Positions 35,724 to 45,657 of a stretch of 64,000 nucleotides of DNA are shown here, one piece after another. The notes below the pieces were generated by a model. That model ran no database searches. It was given only the letters and a program-made list of their open reading frames with translations, and was not told the origin of the DNA. Source of the DNA: Candidatus Binatia bacterium (GTDB lineage: Bacteria > Desulfobacterota > Binatia > HRBIN30); assembly GCA_026004215.1 (NCBI GenBank), contig BPIR01000001.1, positions 744,001 to 808,000 on the forward strand, read 5' to 3'. A program made the translations under genes and the position numbers. Within the stretch, counting starts at the first letter, position 1, and every line of letters begins with the position of its first letter.

Positions 35724-36314
35724 GTGGTGGGCTTACGCTGCGACCGAGTCGGTACAGAGAACAGCCACGTAAAATTCCGTCGAGTTGCTTTCCTGTTCGT
35801 TCTTGTCATTGCTCTCAGCAGAGGAGGATTTGCTATGGCGCTCAAGATCGAGTCTTCCGCGTTCGAACATCGCGGCTCCATCCCGGTGAAATACACCTGC
35901 GACGGCGACGACGTCTCTCCGCCCCTGACCTGGTCGGGCATTCCGGCAAACGCGAAGAGTTTGGTGTTGATCGTCGACGATCCCGATGCCCCGGATCCCG
36001 CTGCGCCGCGGATGACCTGGGTCCACTGGGTTCTCTACAACCTCCCGCCCGACAGCACAGGTTTGCCGGAAGCCGTCAAGAACAACCAGCTTCCGCCCGG
36101 TACGCGGGAAGGACTCAACGATTGGAAGCGTACCGGCTACGGAGGTCCTTGTCCTCCGATCGGCCGGCATCGTTACTTTTTCAAGCTGTATGCACTCGAC
36201 ACCGTGTTGCCCGATCTCGGCAGGCCCACCAAAGCGGACGTCGAGCGGGCAATGAAAGATCACGTCATCGAGCACGCCGAACTCATCGGCACGTACCAAC
36301 GAGCGCGCCGCTGA
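35724..36314 (+). CDS. YbhB/YbcL-family PEBP (Raf-kinase-inhibitor-like) protein, probably exported
   Basis: Phosphatidylethanolamine-binding-protein fold with the family motifs YTCDGDDVSPPLTWSGIP, VLIVDDPDAPDP, WVHWVLYNLP and GYGGPCPPIGRHRYFFKLYALD. Two starts look real. The GTG at 35724 has AGGGAG 6 bases upstream and gives a signal-like N-terminus (KFRRVAFLFVLVIALS ... FAMA). The ATG at 35835 has GAGGAGG 7 bases upstream and gives a bare 159-aa domain. The longer form is listed, because a hydrophobic signal would hardly be open by chance. The function of bacterial PEBPs is poorly known. Confidence 0.88.
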   Translation: MVGLRCDRVGTENSHVKFRRVAFLFVLVIALSRGGFAMALKIESSAFEHRGSIPVKYTCDGDDVSPPLTWSGIPANAKSLVLIVDDPDAPDPAAPRMTWVHWVLYNLPPDSTGLPEAVKNNQLPPGTREGLNDWKRTGYGGPCPPIGRHRYFFKLYALDTVLPDLGRPTKADVERAMKDHVIEHAELIGTYQRARR

Positions 36315-36338
36315 ACGACTTTTGCGGTATCCGCCGGA

Positions 36339-37676
36339 CTAGGCTTCAGCCTCTTCGGCGGCCCGTTTTCTTTTTGCCTCCGCCTCCAGCGCGGGAAGAT
36401 ACGGCAGAAGCCAAATCAGCGCCGCGACCAGGAGCAGTGCGAACACCGTCGGAACGCAAGCCATCTCTAGGCGTCCGGCCAGGTTTCGCCCCAAAAAGCC
36501 GGGAGATAGTAAGTTGGGTAACGCCGCCGCTACCAAGCCGAGCGAGGCCCCACGTCTGGCACTGCTCGAGATCGGCGCGTGCCACCAGGCCGCGAACAAC
36601 AGCATCGCCGGCAATACACTCACGGCCAGGTAGGCCTTCCACGTAACCGGCGAAAACACCGCTGTCGCTAGAAATACCACACTCCACTCGGCAACCTGCT
36701 GCCAACACCCAGGGTTGGCCACCCGTGCACGCCGCCAAAACGCAAGACCGAAGGAAACGAGCGTCAGAAAAACCGCAACGGTCACCACAGGCGACCCTGA
36801 GGAAGCGATGTCATGCGCACCTGGGGTGAGCAACGGAACCATTCCATGACCGAGCCAGCGATCCCACATAGCCCACACCGACTGATTCAACCGGCCGACC
36901 CCCCAGCCTCCAGCAACACGCTCGTGCCAAGCGATCACGTAGTCCCAAAAACGGCCCCATCCGAACACCAGAGCCGGACTGAAAGACAAGCCCAGGAAGG
37001 CAACCAGCGAGCTCCAGAATGCGGCCCAACGGCGGCGCCAAGCAAAATAGGCCACGAATGTCACCGGCATGAGCTTGATGGCCGCAGCGAGACCAACGAG
37101 CAGCCCCCCGTTGAGCCACCTGCCCTCTCGTTGCGCAGTTAACCCAGCGAGCACGAGAGCAAACAAAATCAAATTGATCTGCACATGATCGAAATTGCTG
37201 CTCACGTAACGCTCGCTGAGCAGCAGCGGCACAAAGATCCAGGGTGAGCTCACCGCCAAGCCCTGACCGGGTGCCCAAGTCAGCCGGCGGTTGTACACCA
37301 ACATGGCGCACAACCGTAAAATCCACCACACGCAGGCAAAGTTCAGAACAAACCACAACGCTCGGGCAACGTACGCGGTCGGTCGGGCCAACAACGCAAG
37401 CGGGACACACAGTAGGTTAAAGAACGGGGGCCAGGTATTGAACGCACCTGCAGAGCGGTAAGGGTGTTCCCCACGCAAGATGTGCTCTCCCACTGCAAGG
37501 TAGCCGGCGAAGTCACCCGCGTGATGAATGCGAATGAGGAACACGGCCACGACATACGCGACCAGGGCACGCCGCATCCAAATTTGCGCGGTGGGGGAGC
37601 TATCGAGCTCGATACACCACCGCCGCAATCGCTCGCTGGCGGCAAGCCCCATCGTGCCCTCGTTACGACGACTCAT
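36339..37676 (-). CDS. Polytopic membrane glycosyltransferase, GT87/DUF2029 type
   Basis: A 445-aa integral membrane protein with about ten hydrophobic segments. The first loop has an acidic motif (HHAGDFAGYLAVGEHILRGEHPY) placed like the catalytic Asp of GT-C polyprenyl-phosphate-dependent mannosyltransferases, with NTWPPFFNLL after it and LAAAIKLMPVTFV in mid-protein, typical of GT87. It probably adds a sugar to a lipid-linked or surface glycan. Its start overlaps the stop of the ROK kinase (ATGA), so they are coupled. Confidence 0.82.
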   Translation of the reverse strand: MSRRNEGTMGLAASERLRRWCIELDSSPTAQIWMRRALVAYVVAVFLIRIHHAGDFAGYLAVGEHILRGEHPYRSAGAFNTWPPFFNLLCVPLALLARPTAYVARALWFVLNFACVWWILRLCAMLVYNRRLTWAPGQGLAVSSPWIFVPLLLSERYVSSNFDHVQINLILFALVLAGLTAQREGRWLNGGLLVGLAAAIKLMPVTFVAYFAWRRRWAAFWSSLVAFLGLSFSPALVFGWGRFWDYVIAWHERVAGGWGVGRLNQSVWAMWDRWLGHGMVPLLTPGAHDIASSGSPVVTVAVFLTLVSFGLAFWRRARVANPGCWQQVAEWSVVFLATAVFSPVTWKAYLAVSVLPAMLLFAAWWHAPISSSARRGASLGLVAAALPNLLSPGFLGRNLAGRLEMACVPTVFALLLVAALIWLLPYLPALEAEAKRKRAAEEAEA

Positions 37677-38572
37677 CGTCCTTCGAGATCGCGCGCAGCA
37701 AGCAGAGCCGCGCCAATGACCCCCGCGGAATCACCAAGAGCATGGCGCAAGATCGGTGCCCGAAACTCGCCGCCGAACACATAGGCGGCCACAGCCTCCC
37801 GTCCAATCGTGTACAGCTCGTCGACATTCGATACGCCCCCGCCCAGCACGATGCAGTCGGGATCGACAATGTTCACCACATTGGCCAGACCTCGACCAAA
37901 ATGATCGAGAAAACTGCCAAGCACGCGAGCCGCTGCAGCTTCCCCTTCGCGCGCCGCACGCACGACTTCGGGTAAAGGGGCACGAAACCCGCGCTCCCGC
38001 GCGGCATCTGCCTCGACCGCAGGCCCGGAAATTAGCGTTTCCACGCAGCCGGACGCGCCACAGTAACACCGCGGTCCGCCGCTGACGATGCGGTGATGGC
38101 CCCACTCGCCTGCTAGGCGATGCGCGCCCCGCACGATCTCGCCACGGTACACGATGCCTCCACCGACCCCAGTGCCGAGAATAACCCCGAAGACCAGCTC
38201 GTACCCCCGCGCCGCCCCGTGAAGTGCTTCGGCCCAAGTGAACAAATTGGCATCGTTTTCCAGTATGACTTTGGTTTTGAGGGCTGTCTCCAGATCACGT
38301 TGCAATGGGCGGCCGTTGAGGCATGTCGTGTTGCAGTTTTTCATCGCTCCGTCGCGCAAGGAAACAGCCCCGGGGGTGCCGATTCCAACCACGGCGGGTC
38401 GCGTGCCAGCCGCTTCGCAGCAAAGAGCGAACATGGAAGCGACCCGCTCCACGATGCGCTCGTAGCCTTCGTCACGCTGCGTGGGAATCCGCTCGCGGAA
38501 ACGCACTTTGTGTTGCGTGTCGAGCACCACACCCTCAATTTTCGTACCGCCCAGGTCGATCCCGATGAACAT
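37673..38572 (-). CDS. ROK-family sugar kinase (glucokinase/fructokinase-like)
   Basis: A 299-aa ATP-dependent sugar kinase. It starts MFIGIDLGGTKIEGVVLD (phosphate-1 motif), and has GIGTPGAV, NDANLFTWAEALHG with the probable catalytic Asp, GTGVGGGIV, and the ROK zinc site GPRCYCGASGCVET. It is nearest in layout to E. coli Mak/NagK-type kinases; the exact sugar cannot be read. An in-frame upstream start would add 16 basic residues with no support. It is coupled to the GT87-type gene, hinting at sugar activation for a glycan. Confidence 0.92.
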   Translation of the reverse strand: MFIGIDLGGTKIEGVVLDTQHKVRFRERIPTQRDEGYERIVERVASMFALCCEAAGTRPAVVGIGTPGAVSLRDGAMKNCNTTCLNGRPLQRDLETALKTKVILENDANLFTWAEALHGAARGYELVFGVILGTGVGGGIVYRGEIVRGAHRLAGEWGHHRIVSGGPRCYCGASGCVETLISGPAVEADAARERGFRAPLPEVVRAAREGEAAAARVLGSFLDHFGRGLANVVNIVDPDCIVLGGGVSNVDELYTIGREAVAAYVFGGEFRAPILRHALGDSAGVIGAALLAARDLEGR

Positions 38573-38682
38573 GGCTCGGTGGGAGTGCTGTACTCGCCGC
38601 CGCCGTCGCCAGCAAGCCACCAGCGCACCAGCTCGCGTAGGCTACAGGAGCGGCTCACAAATCCCGCTCCACTGCTGGGGCC

Positions 38683-39990
38683 TCAGGCGTCGGACTCTGC
38701 AGGTGTTCCCGATCGGACTCCGAGTTGCCTCTGCGCTTCGAGGATGCGTGCCGGCAGGAATTCCGGCGGCCAAGGGCCCGGGTACGCCTCGTAGCGCCGC
38801 AAAAGTTGCCGGGCGACACTCACCTTGTGAACCTCGGTGGGGCCGTCGGCAATGCCCATAACGGGCACGGCCAGCCACCAGCGCATCAACGGAAGCTCGT
38901 TCGAGCAACCCAACGCTCCGTGGATTTGCACCGCGCGGCGAATGACGTCGTGCAACACTTCCGCCATTTGAATCTTCGCAGCCGCGATGTATAGCCGCGC
39001 CTCTTCCCGGTGTCCTTGGTCGATGTGCCAGGCGGTATACAACACGAGCAGACGGAACTGCTCCAGTTGGACAAAAGAGTCCGCGATCATCTGTTGCACC
39101 AACTGCTTGTTCGCCAGCACCTCCCCTTGCACTTTGCGGCTCAACGCGCGCTCGCACATCATTTCGAGGGCCTTCTTCGCCATCGCTACCGTACGCATGG
39201 CGTGATGGATGCGCCCGCCACCGAGTCGTGCCTGGGCAATGGCAAAGCCCTCGCCTTCGCGCCCGAGCAGGTGATCCGCAGGAAGGCGGCAATTGTCGAA
39301 CTCCACCAAGCAATGATGGCCGCTCCCGATCGGTTCGAGCCCCAATCCTGCGCGGCGAACGATCGTCATTCCCGGATGATTCGCGGGAACGAGAAACATC
39401 GAGGAGCCGCGGTGCACGGGAACATCGGGATTCGTGATGGCCATCACGATCAAGAAGTCCGCCAAGTCGGCGTGCGAGGCAAAGTATTTTTGTCCGTTCA
39501 GCACCCAACCGTCGCCATCGCGGATGGCGCGACACTGAAACCCGCTCGGATCGCTTCCCCCTTGCGGCTCGGTCATGGCAAAGCACGACACGATCTCGCC
39601 ATCCAACAAAGGGGCAAGGTAGCGGCGCTTTTGTTCCTCGGTACCATACGCCGCAAGAATTTCGGCGTTCCCCGAATCCGGAGCTTGGCAGCCAAAAATC
39701 GTCGGCGCCCATTGAGAGCGGCCCAGGATTTCGTTCATCAGGGCCAATTTGACCTGGCCATACCCGGGCCCGCCAAGTTCGGGTCCCAAATGGCATGCCC
39801 ACAAGCCCCGCCGCTTCACCTCCTCTTTGAGAGGTTGCGCCAGTGCCCGCAGCTCGGGGTTGCGGCGATCATACGGTGCTGCCGGGTCGGGGAACAAGAC
39901 ATCCAGAGGCTCGACGCGTTCGCGCACAAACGCGTCCATCCAGTCGAGTTTCTCCTGAAACTCGGGTTCGGTCGAGAAATCCCACGCCAT
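38683..39990 (-). CDS. Acyl-CoA dehydrogenase, ACAD10/11-like branch
   Basis: A 435-aa flavoprotein. FAD-binding motifs are FAMTEPQGGSDPSGF and the later QIHGALGCSNELPLMRWW. The sequence WHIDQGHREEARLYIAAAKIQ and IADGPTEVHK near the end are typical of the ACAD10/11-like branch, whose substrates are less usual acyl-CoAs (branched or hydroxylated). The ATG has GGAGG repeats upstream. It is divergent from the next dehydrogenase, with 120 bases between for both promoters. Confidence 0.9.
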   Translation of the reverse strand: MAWDFSTEPEFQEKLDWMDAFVRERVEPLDVLFPDPAAPYDRRNPELRALAQPLKEEVKRRGLWACHLGPELGGPGYGQVKLALMNEILGRSQWAPTIFGCQAPDSGNAEILAAYGTEEQKRRYLAPLLDGEIVSCFAMTEPQGGSDPSGFQCRAIRDGDGWVLNGQKYFASHADLADFLIVMAITNPDVPVHRGSSMFLVPANHPGMTIVRRAGLGLEPIGSGHHCLVEFDNCRLPADHLLGREGEGFAIAQARLGGGRIHHAMRTVAMAKKALEMMCERALSRKVQGEVLANKQLVQQMIADSFVQLEQFRLLVLYTAWHIDQGHREEARLYIAAAKIQMAEVLHDVIRRAVQIHGALGCSNELPLMRWWLAVPVMGIADGPTEVHKVSVARQLLRRYEAYPGPWPPEFLPARILEAQRQLGVRSGTPAESDA

Positions 39991-40110
39991 AATCCGATTG
40001 CCTCCTCCGCCTCCGCCGTTTCCTAGCTGGCTCCGAAAGTCAATGGTGGTCCAGGTGTTTCCCGAAGGACGGTTGTTCGGTAGAAGAGCGGCCCACGGAG
40101 GACGCTAACA

Positions 40111-41268
40111 GTGAATTACGAGCCAGGCGCAGACATTTACGGGAGCCCCGAACACCGGGCATTTCGCGACAGCGTACGCCGTTTCGTCCAAACCGAGCTC
40201 GTGCCCCGCGCCCGAGAGTTCGACAAGATGGGACGCATCGACAAGTCATTGTATCGGAAAATGGGCGAGCTTGGCTTTCTGGGAATTCGTTACGACCCCA
40301 AGTATGGTGGGCTCGGCCTCGATTACTCTTACCAAGCGATTTTTCTCGAAGAAATAGCGCTGTGCGACAACGCCGGGGTGGCCATGGGAATTTCGGTGCA
40401 GACGGACATGGCCACACCCGCGCTCCACCGCTTCGGAAGCGAAGAGCTCAAGCAAAAGTATCTGGTGCCAGCGATCCGCGGCGAGATGGTGGCAGCCATT
40501 GCCGTCACCGAGCCTGCAGCCGGCTCCGACGTGGCTCGCATCCAAACGCGTGCCGTGCGCGACGGAGATTACTGGGTGATCAACGGCTCGAAGATGTACA
40601 TTACCAATGCCGCGACCGCGGACTGGTTGTGTCTTCTTGCCGTCACCGACCCCGAGGCGGGCTACAACGGCTTCACGCAAATCATTGTGCCTACGGACAC
40701 GCCGGGGTTCAGTTACAAGCTGCTCGACAAGATTGGGAATGTCGGCTCGGACACGGGGCTTTTGTTTTTCGACGACGTCCGCGTTCCCGTCACGAACACC
40801 ATTGGCGACCCCAGGCGGGGCTTTCAGCAACAAATGATGCAGTTTCAAGACGAGCGGATGGTGCCGGTGGTGATGTCGCCCGTGCAGGCACGGCAGCTTT
40901 GGGAGATCACCTTGCAACACTGCCAGCAGCGGATCGTCTTCGGAAAACCCTTGTCCAAGCACCAGGTCAACCAACACAAGTTCGTGGACATGCTCATTCA
41001 GATCACCGCCGCACAGGAGCTGGCGTACCGTTGCATTCGCTTGATGATGCAAGGTGTGGACGCCACCAAGGAGATCTCCATGGCCAAAGTTTTCAACAGC
41101 AATATGCTCCAGTACGTCGCCACGACCTGCGTGCAACTTTTTGGAGGCGCCGGATACTGCTGGGAAAACCCAGCGGCGCGCGCCTTCGTCGACTCGCGCT
41201 TGCTCACCATTGGTGGCGGCGCCGACGAAGTGATGAAACAAATCGTAGCCAAGTTGCTGCAAATCTAG
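40111..41268 (+). CDS. Acyl-CoA dehydrogenase, isovaleryl-CoA dehydrogenase-like candidate
   Basis: A 385-aa flavoprotein opening a four-gene operon. FAD motifs are [18 protein letters not shown] and [13 protein letters not shown]. The catalytic Glu appears to be Glu248 (FQDERM), the position used by isovaleryl- and long-chain dehydrogenases, since the usual late Glu is Gly in TIGGGADEV. The GTG start has GGAGG upstream. Followed by carboxylase beta and alpha genes and a hydratase, it most likely oxidises isovaleryl-CoA in leucine breakdown (liuA-like). A citronellyl- or geranyl-type route cannot be excluded. Confidence 0.88.
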   Translation: MNYEPGADIYGSPEHRAFRDSVRRFVQTELVPRAREFDKMGRIDKSLYRKMGELGFLGIRYDPKYGGLGLDYSYQAIFLEEIALCDNAGVAMGISVQTDMATPALHRFGSEELKQKYLVPAIRGEMVAAIAVTEPAAGSDVARIQTRAVRDGDYWVINGSKMYITNAATADWLCLLAVTDPEAGYNGFTQIIVPTDTPGFSYKLLDKIGNVGSDTGLLFFDDVRVPVTNTIGDPRRGFQQQMMQFQDERMVPVVMSPVQARQLWEITLQHCQQRIVFGKPLSKHQVNQHKFVDMLIQITAAQELAYRCIRLMMQGVDATKEISMAKVFNSNMLQYVATTCVQLFGGAGYCWENPAARAFVDSRLLTIGGGADEVMKQIVAKLLQI

Positions 41269-41279
41269 CCAAAAGAGCC

Positions 41280-42875
41280 ATGCCCGTTTTACCCACGCGC
41301 ATCGATCCGAAGTCGGCAGCATTTCGGGAAAACTACCAAGCGATGCTGCAGCAGGTGCGCTATCTGCACGAGCAACTCGCGCTCGCTCGAGCCGGTGGCG
41401 GCGAAAAATACGTGCAACGGCACCGCGAGCGGGGCAAACTCCTCCCGCGGGAGCGAATCGAATTGCTTTTAGACCGGGACGCCCCTTTTCTCGAACTGTC
41501 GCCGCTGGCCGCCTGGGGAACCGAGTACACCGTCGGAGCGGGTGTGGTCACCGGCGTGGGTGTGGTGCGGGGTGTGGAATGCGTCGTGGTGGCCAACGAC
41601 CCGACCGTCAAGGGTGGAGCCATCAATCCGTACGGACTCGAAAAAAGCCTGCGTGCGATCGAGATCTCGGCAAAAAACCGCTTGCCTTTGGTTCATCTGA
41701 CCGAGTCGGCGGGAGCGGACTTGCCGGTACAGTCGAAGATTTTCGTGCCCGGTGGGAAAACCTTCCGTGAAATCACCCGCCGCTCGGCGGAGCGCGTGCC
41801 CACCATTTGCGTCGTCTTCGGGAGCTCCACGGCCGGCGGCGCGTACGTACCGGGGATGTCGGACTACGTGGTGATGGTCAAAGGCCAGGCTAAGGTGTTT
41901 CTCGGCGGGCCGCCGCTCGTCAAGATGGCCACCAACGAAGATGCGGACGAGGAAAGCCTGGGCGGGGCGGAGATGCACAGTCGGATCTCGGGTGTATCCG
42001 ACTACCTGGCCGAGAACGAGCGCGATGCCATCCGCATTGCGCGGGAAATCGTCGCGCACTTGAATTGGCGCAAGCTCGGCCAAGCGCGCATGCGCGCGGT
42101 CGAGGAGCCACGATACGACCCGGACGAATTGCTCGGGATTCCGTCCGCGGACTTGCGGCGGCCGTTCGAGGTCCGCGAGGTCATCGCGCGCATCGTGGAC
42201 GGCTCGCAGTTCGAGGAGTTCAAGGCGAACTATGGCACCACGCTGGTAACCGGATGGGCCCACCTGCACGGTTATCCCATCGGAATCGTGGCCAACAACG
42301 GCATCCTGTTTTCGGATTCCTCCCAGAAAGCGGCCCAGTTTATTCAACTATGCAACAAGCTCGACGTGCCGATCCTGTTCTTGCAAAACATCACGGGCTA
42401 CATGGTGGGCGTGCAATACGAGCAAGGTGGGATCATCAAAGACGGCGCCAAGATGATCAATGCGGTCGCGAACTCCACGGTGCCGATGTTCACGGTGATG
42501 ATTGGCAGCTCTTACGGGGCTGGAAACTACGGCATGTGCGGGCGCGCCTACGATCCCCGCTTTTTGTTTACCTGGCCCAACCACAAGATTGCAGTCATGG
42601 GCCCGGAGCAACTAGCTGGCGTGATGTCCATCGTACGGCGGCAGGCTGCGGAACGATCCGGACTGCCTTACGACGAGGAACAGGACCGAACGATCCGGCA
42701 AATGGTCGTGCAGCAAATGGAACAAGAATCCAATGCCTTTTACGCCACCGCGCGGCTGTGGGACGATGGCATTATCGATCCGCGCGATACCCGAACGGTT
42801 CTGGGTATCGCGCTCAGCGCCGCCTTCAACAATGTGGTCAAAGGGTCGGACACCTTCGGGGTGTTTCGGATGTAG
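41280..42875 (+). CDS. Acyl-CoA carboxylase beta (carboxyltransferase) subunit, methylcrotonoyl-CoA type
   Basis: A 531-aa biotin-dependent carboxyltransferase. It has [19 protein letters not shown] near the N-terminus, the oxyanion segment [13 protein letters not shown] in the first crotonase half, and [20 protein letters not shown] plus FTWPN in the second, which is the MCC beta pattern. It starts 11 bases after the dehydrogenase stop. With the biotin-carrying alpha subunit it would carboxylate 3-methylcrotonyl-CoA. GMSDY where MCC often has AMCDE leaves some doubt about substrate. Confidence 0.93.
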   Translation: MPVLPTRIDPKSAAFRENYQAMLQQVRYLHEQLALARAGGGEKYVQRHRERGKLLPRERIELLLDRDAPFLELSPLAAWGTEYTVGAGVVTGVGVVRGVECVVVANDPTVKGGAINPYGLEKSLRAIEISAKNRLPLVHLTESAGADLPVQSKIFVPGGKTFREITRRSAERVPTICVVFGSSTAGGAYVPGMSDYVVMVKGQAKVFLGGPPLVKMATNEDADEESLGGAEMHSRISGVSDYLAENERDAIRIAREIVAHLNWRKLGQARMRAVEEPRYDPDELLGIPSADLRRPFEVREVIARIVDGSQFEEFKANYGTTLVTGWAHLHGYPIGIVANNGILFSDSSQKAAQFIQLCNKLDVPILFLQNITGYMVGVQYEQGGIIKDGAKMINAVANSTVPMFTVMIGSSYGAGNYGMCGRAYDPRFLFTWPNHKIAVMGPEQLAGVMSIVRRQAAERSGLPYDEEQDRTIRQMVVQQMEQESNAFYATARLWDDGIIDPRDTRTVLGIALSAAFNNVVKGSDTFGVFRM

Positions 42876-42889
42876 CGAGGAGGTTCGGG

Positions 42890-44884
42890 GTGGGCCGTTT
42901 TCATAAAGTGCTCGTTGCGAATCGCGGGGAAATTGCGCGGCGGATTTTCCGAGCTTGCCGAGAACTCGGTTTACGGACGGTGGCGCTCTACGCCGATCCG
43001 GATCGGGAAGCGCCATTCGTACGCGAGGCTGACGAAGCTGTCGCCCTCGGCGCGCCAGTGACGGGCCAGGGGTTCCTTGCCATCGAAACCATCATTGCCG
43101 CAGCCAAACGAACCGGCGCGGATGCCATTCATCCCGGCTACGGGTTTTTGGCCGAAAACGCCGACTTTGCGCAAGCGTGCGCCGACGCAGGTTTAGTCTT
43201 TGTTGGCCCACCTCCGAAGGCAATTCGGGCGATGGGCACGAAAATCGAGGCCAAACAGATTGCCCAAAGAGCAGGCGTTCCCATCATTCCGGGTTTTTCT
43301 GCGCGCGGTCTCGGCAAGGCCGCAATCCTGGAACGAGCGCGCGAGCTCGGGTTGCCACTTCTCGTCAAAGCGTCGGCAGGTGGCGGGGGCAAAGGGATGC
43401 GCCTGGTCGAGCGCATGGAAGATCTCGAAGGTGCGCTCGAAGGAGCCGCCCGCGAGGCGGAAAGTGCCTTCGGGGACGCAACCCTGCTGGTGGAGCGGTA
43501 CGTGGAGAGGCCACGCCATATCGAGATCCAAGTGCTCGCCGACGAACACGGCAACGTGGTGCACTTGTTCGAGCGTGAGTGCTCTATCCAACGGCGCTAT
43601 CAAAAAATTTTCGAGGAGGCCCCCTCACCCTTCGTCAACGACTTGCTGCGCGAACGTATGGGGGCCGCCGCCGTCGCGCTGGCCAAGGCGATCGGGTACG
43701 TCAATGCAGGCACGGTCGAATTCGTGGTAGATCCACATGGGGCTTTTTACTTCTTGGAGATGAACACTCGGCTGCAAGTCGAGCACCCCGTCACGGAAGA
43801 GATTACCGGGCTTGACCTGGTACGCCTTCAACTCGAAATCGCCCAAGGGGAACCGATCCCGTTTGCTCAAGAGGATCTCGTCATTCGGGGGCACGCCATC
43901 GAAGCGCGACTGTATGCCGAAGACCCCTGGCAAGATTTTCTGCCTTCGACCGGCACCATTGTATGCTGGGAGCCCGCACCCGTTCCCGGCGTACGCTACG
44001 AGAGCGGCGTCGAACAAGGCTCCGCGGTCACGATTTACTACGACCCCATGCTCGCCAAGATCATCGCTTGGGGTTCGAACCGCAACGAGGCCGTGCGCAG
44101 GCTCTCTCGCGCGCTCGAGCAACTCCGTGTTCACGGAGTCGCGTGCAACCGAGAATTTTTGCTTCGTGTGTTGAGCCACGACGAGTTTCGCGCCGCGAAT
44201 TTCGACACTCACTTTATCGCCCAGCATCCCGAGTTGCTGGCACCGCCCGACTATCTTACGGCCGGGCACCTGCACGCAATTGCCGCCGCGTTGTGGGAGC
44301 AACAACGCCGCCGGCAGCACACCAGTGTGCTGGCCTCGATTCCGTCCGGGTGGCGGAACAATCCTACGCAGCGCCAATGGGTCGAGTACAAATGCCGAGA
44401 CGCCGTCATTCGCGTCGAGTATCGTTTGGGCAAAGGCAGCGAGTTCGAGGCGCTGGCGGGCAACTCTCTCCACCAGGGCCACTTGCTCGCTGTGGATGAC
44501 CGCGGCATTGCGCTGGAAATCGATGGCCTGCGTCGCCGTTATGCCGTTACGGCTGCCGGGACGTTGCGATACGTAGACAGTGTTCTCGGGTCTTCGGTCT
44601 TGGAAGAACTGCCGCGCTTTCCTCTTCCGGAAATGGAAACGGTCCGTGGAGGTTGTACGGCACCGATGCCCGGTCGCATTGTCGCGGTGCGGGTCAGCCC
44701 GGGGGAGGAGGTGGAGCGCGGGCAAGTGCTGGCGGTACTCGAAGCCATGAAGATGGAACACGAAGTCGCCGCTCCCCACGCTGGCACGGTGCGCGAGGTA
44801 CTGGTAGAGCCCGGCCAACAAGTAGAGGCAGGCGCAGTGCTCGTGGTCATCGAGCCACGAGACTCAGCCGCAGGAATGCACTGA
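42890..44884 (+). CDS. Acyl-CoA carboxylase alpha subunit (biotin carboxylase + biotin carrier)
   Basis: A 664-aa protein with a GTG start and GAGGAGG 7 bases upstream. Residues ~4-450 are the biotin carboxylase (KVLVANRGEIARRIFRA, HPGYGFLAENADFA, ASAGGGGKGMR, FLEMNTRLQVEHPVTE). A linker (BT-like) region of ~150 residues and a C-terminal carrier domain with AMKMEH follow, where the middle Lys is biotinylated. It fits MCC alpha in length and order. It lies 14 bases after the beta gene. A biotin ligase (BirA) must act on it; none is in the window. Confidence 0.94.
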   Translation: MGRFHKVLVANRGEIARRIFRACRELGLRTVALYADPDREAPFVREADEAVALGAPVTGQGFLAIETIIAAAKRTGADAIHPGYGFLAENADFAQACADAGLVFVGPPPKAIRAMGTKIEAKQIAQRAGVPIIPGFSARGLGKAAILERARELGLPLLVKASAGGGGKGMRLVERMEDLEGALEGAAREAESAFGDATLLVERYVERPRHIEIQVLADEHGNVVHLFERECSIQRRYQKIFEEAPSPFVNDLLRERMGAAAVALAKAIGYVNAGTVEFVVDPHGAFYFLEMNTRLQVEHPVTEEITGLDLVRLQLEIAQGEPIPFAQEDLVIRGHAIEARLYAEDPWQDFLPSTGTIVCWEPAPVPGVRYESGVEQGSAVTIYYDPMLAKIIAWGSNRNEAVRRLSRALEQLRVHGVACNREFLLRVLSHDEFRAANFDTHFIAQHPELLAPPDYLTAGHLHAIAAALWEQQRRRQHTSVLASIPSGWRNNPTQRQWVEYKCRDAVIRVEYRLGKGSEFEALAGNSLHQGHLLAVDDRGIALEIDGLRRRYAVTAAGTLRYVDSVLGSSVLEELPRFPLPEMETVRGGCTAPMPGRIVAVRVSPGEEVERGQVLAVLEAMKMEHEVAAPHAGTVREVLVEPGQQVEAGAVLVVIEPRDSAAGMH

Positions 44885-44901
44885 CTTCGCCGGGAGCCCA
44901 C

Positions 44902-45657
44902 ATGCAAGGCATTCGATATCGGACACATAACGGAGTCGCGGAGATCACTCTCGATCGGCCCGAGCGGCGTAACGCCCTCAACGACGAGATGATTGAAGGT
45001 TTACTTAGCGCATTCCGTGCCGCCTACGACGACGTCGCGGTTCGCGCCGTCGTGCTACGGGCGCAGGGTGACACGTTTTGCGCGGGCGCGGATCTCAAAA
45101 GCGGCGGGGTCCAAGCACGGGACGGCGAGCAACCGTTCGTGACGCTTTTGCGTTCCATGTGGTACGGCCCGAAGCCCATTCTCGGCGCAGTCACCGGTTC
45201 GGCATTTGGCGGCGGATTGGGCCTGATCGCCGCTTGTGATCTGACGATTGCCGCACAGGAGGCACAGTTCGCATTCAGCGAGGTGCGTGTCGGCGTCGTG
45301 CCGGCGATGATCTCGGTGGTGGTCCTCCCCAAGATCGGGATCCAAAACGCCATGTGGTTGTTTCTGACTGCAGAGCGTTTTTCCGCCGAGCGCGCCCGGG
45401 ACATTGGGCTGGTTCACCGCGTGGTGCCCCGCGCGCAGTTGGACGCGGCCGTGGACGACACCCTCGCGCAGTTGCGTTTGGCCGGGCCGCAAGCGCTGCG
45501 GCACGCAAAAGAGCTCGTTCGGCGCGTTCCCCAGATGAACATGGACGACGCCTTTCGTTACGCGAGCACCTTGATTGCAGAGCTTTTTGCGTCCCCGGAA
45601 GCAGCCGAGGGCATGCGGGCGTTCGCAGAAAAGCGGAAACCGAACTGGGTGAGCTGA
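44902..45657 (+). CDS. Enoyl-CoA hydratase/isomerase family, methylglutaconyl-CoA hydratase-like
   Basis: A 251-aa crotonase. It has DRPERRNALNDEMI, the oxyanion AGADLKSG and GSAFGGGLGLIAACD, and the catalytic loop AFSEVRVGVVPAMIS. By operon position, after an isovaleryl-type dehydrogenase and MCC-type carboxylase, it should hydrate 3-methylglutaconyl-CoA to HMG-CoA (liuC-like). No HMG-CoA lyase follows, so the last step must be elsewhere. Its stop overlaps the next gene's putative start (TGATG). Confidence 0.9.
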   Translation: MQGIRYRTHNGVAEITLDRPERRNALNDEMIEGLLSAFRAAYDDVAVRAVVLRAQGDTFCAGADLKSGGVQARDGEQPFVTLLRSMWYGPKPILGAVTGSAFGGGLGLIAACDLTIAAQEAQFAFSEVRVGVVPAMISVVVLPKIGIQNAMWLFLTAERFSAERARDIGLVHRVVPRAQLDAAVDDTLAQLRLAGPQALRHAKELVRRVPQMNMDDAFRYASTLIAELFASPEAAEGMRAFAEKRKPNWVS

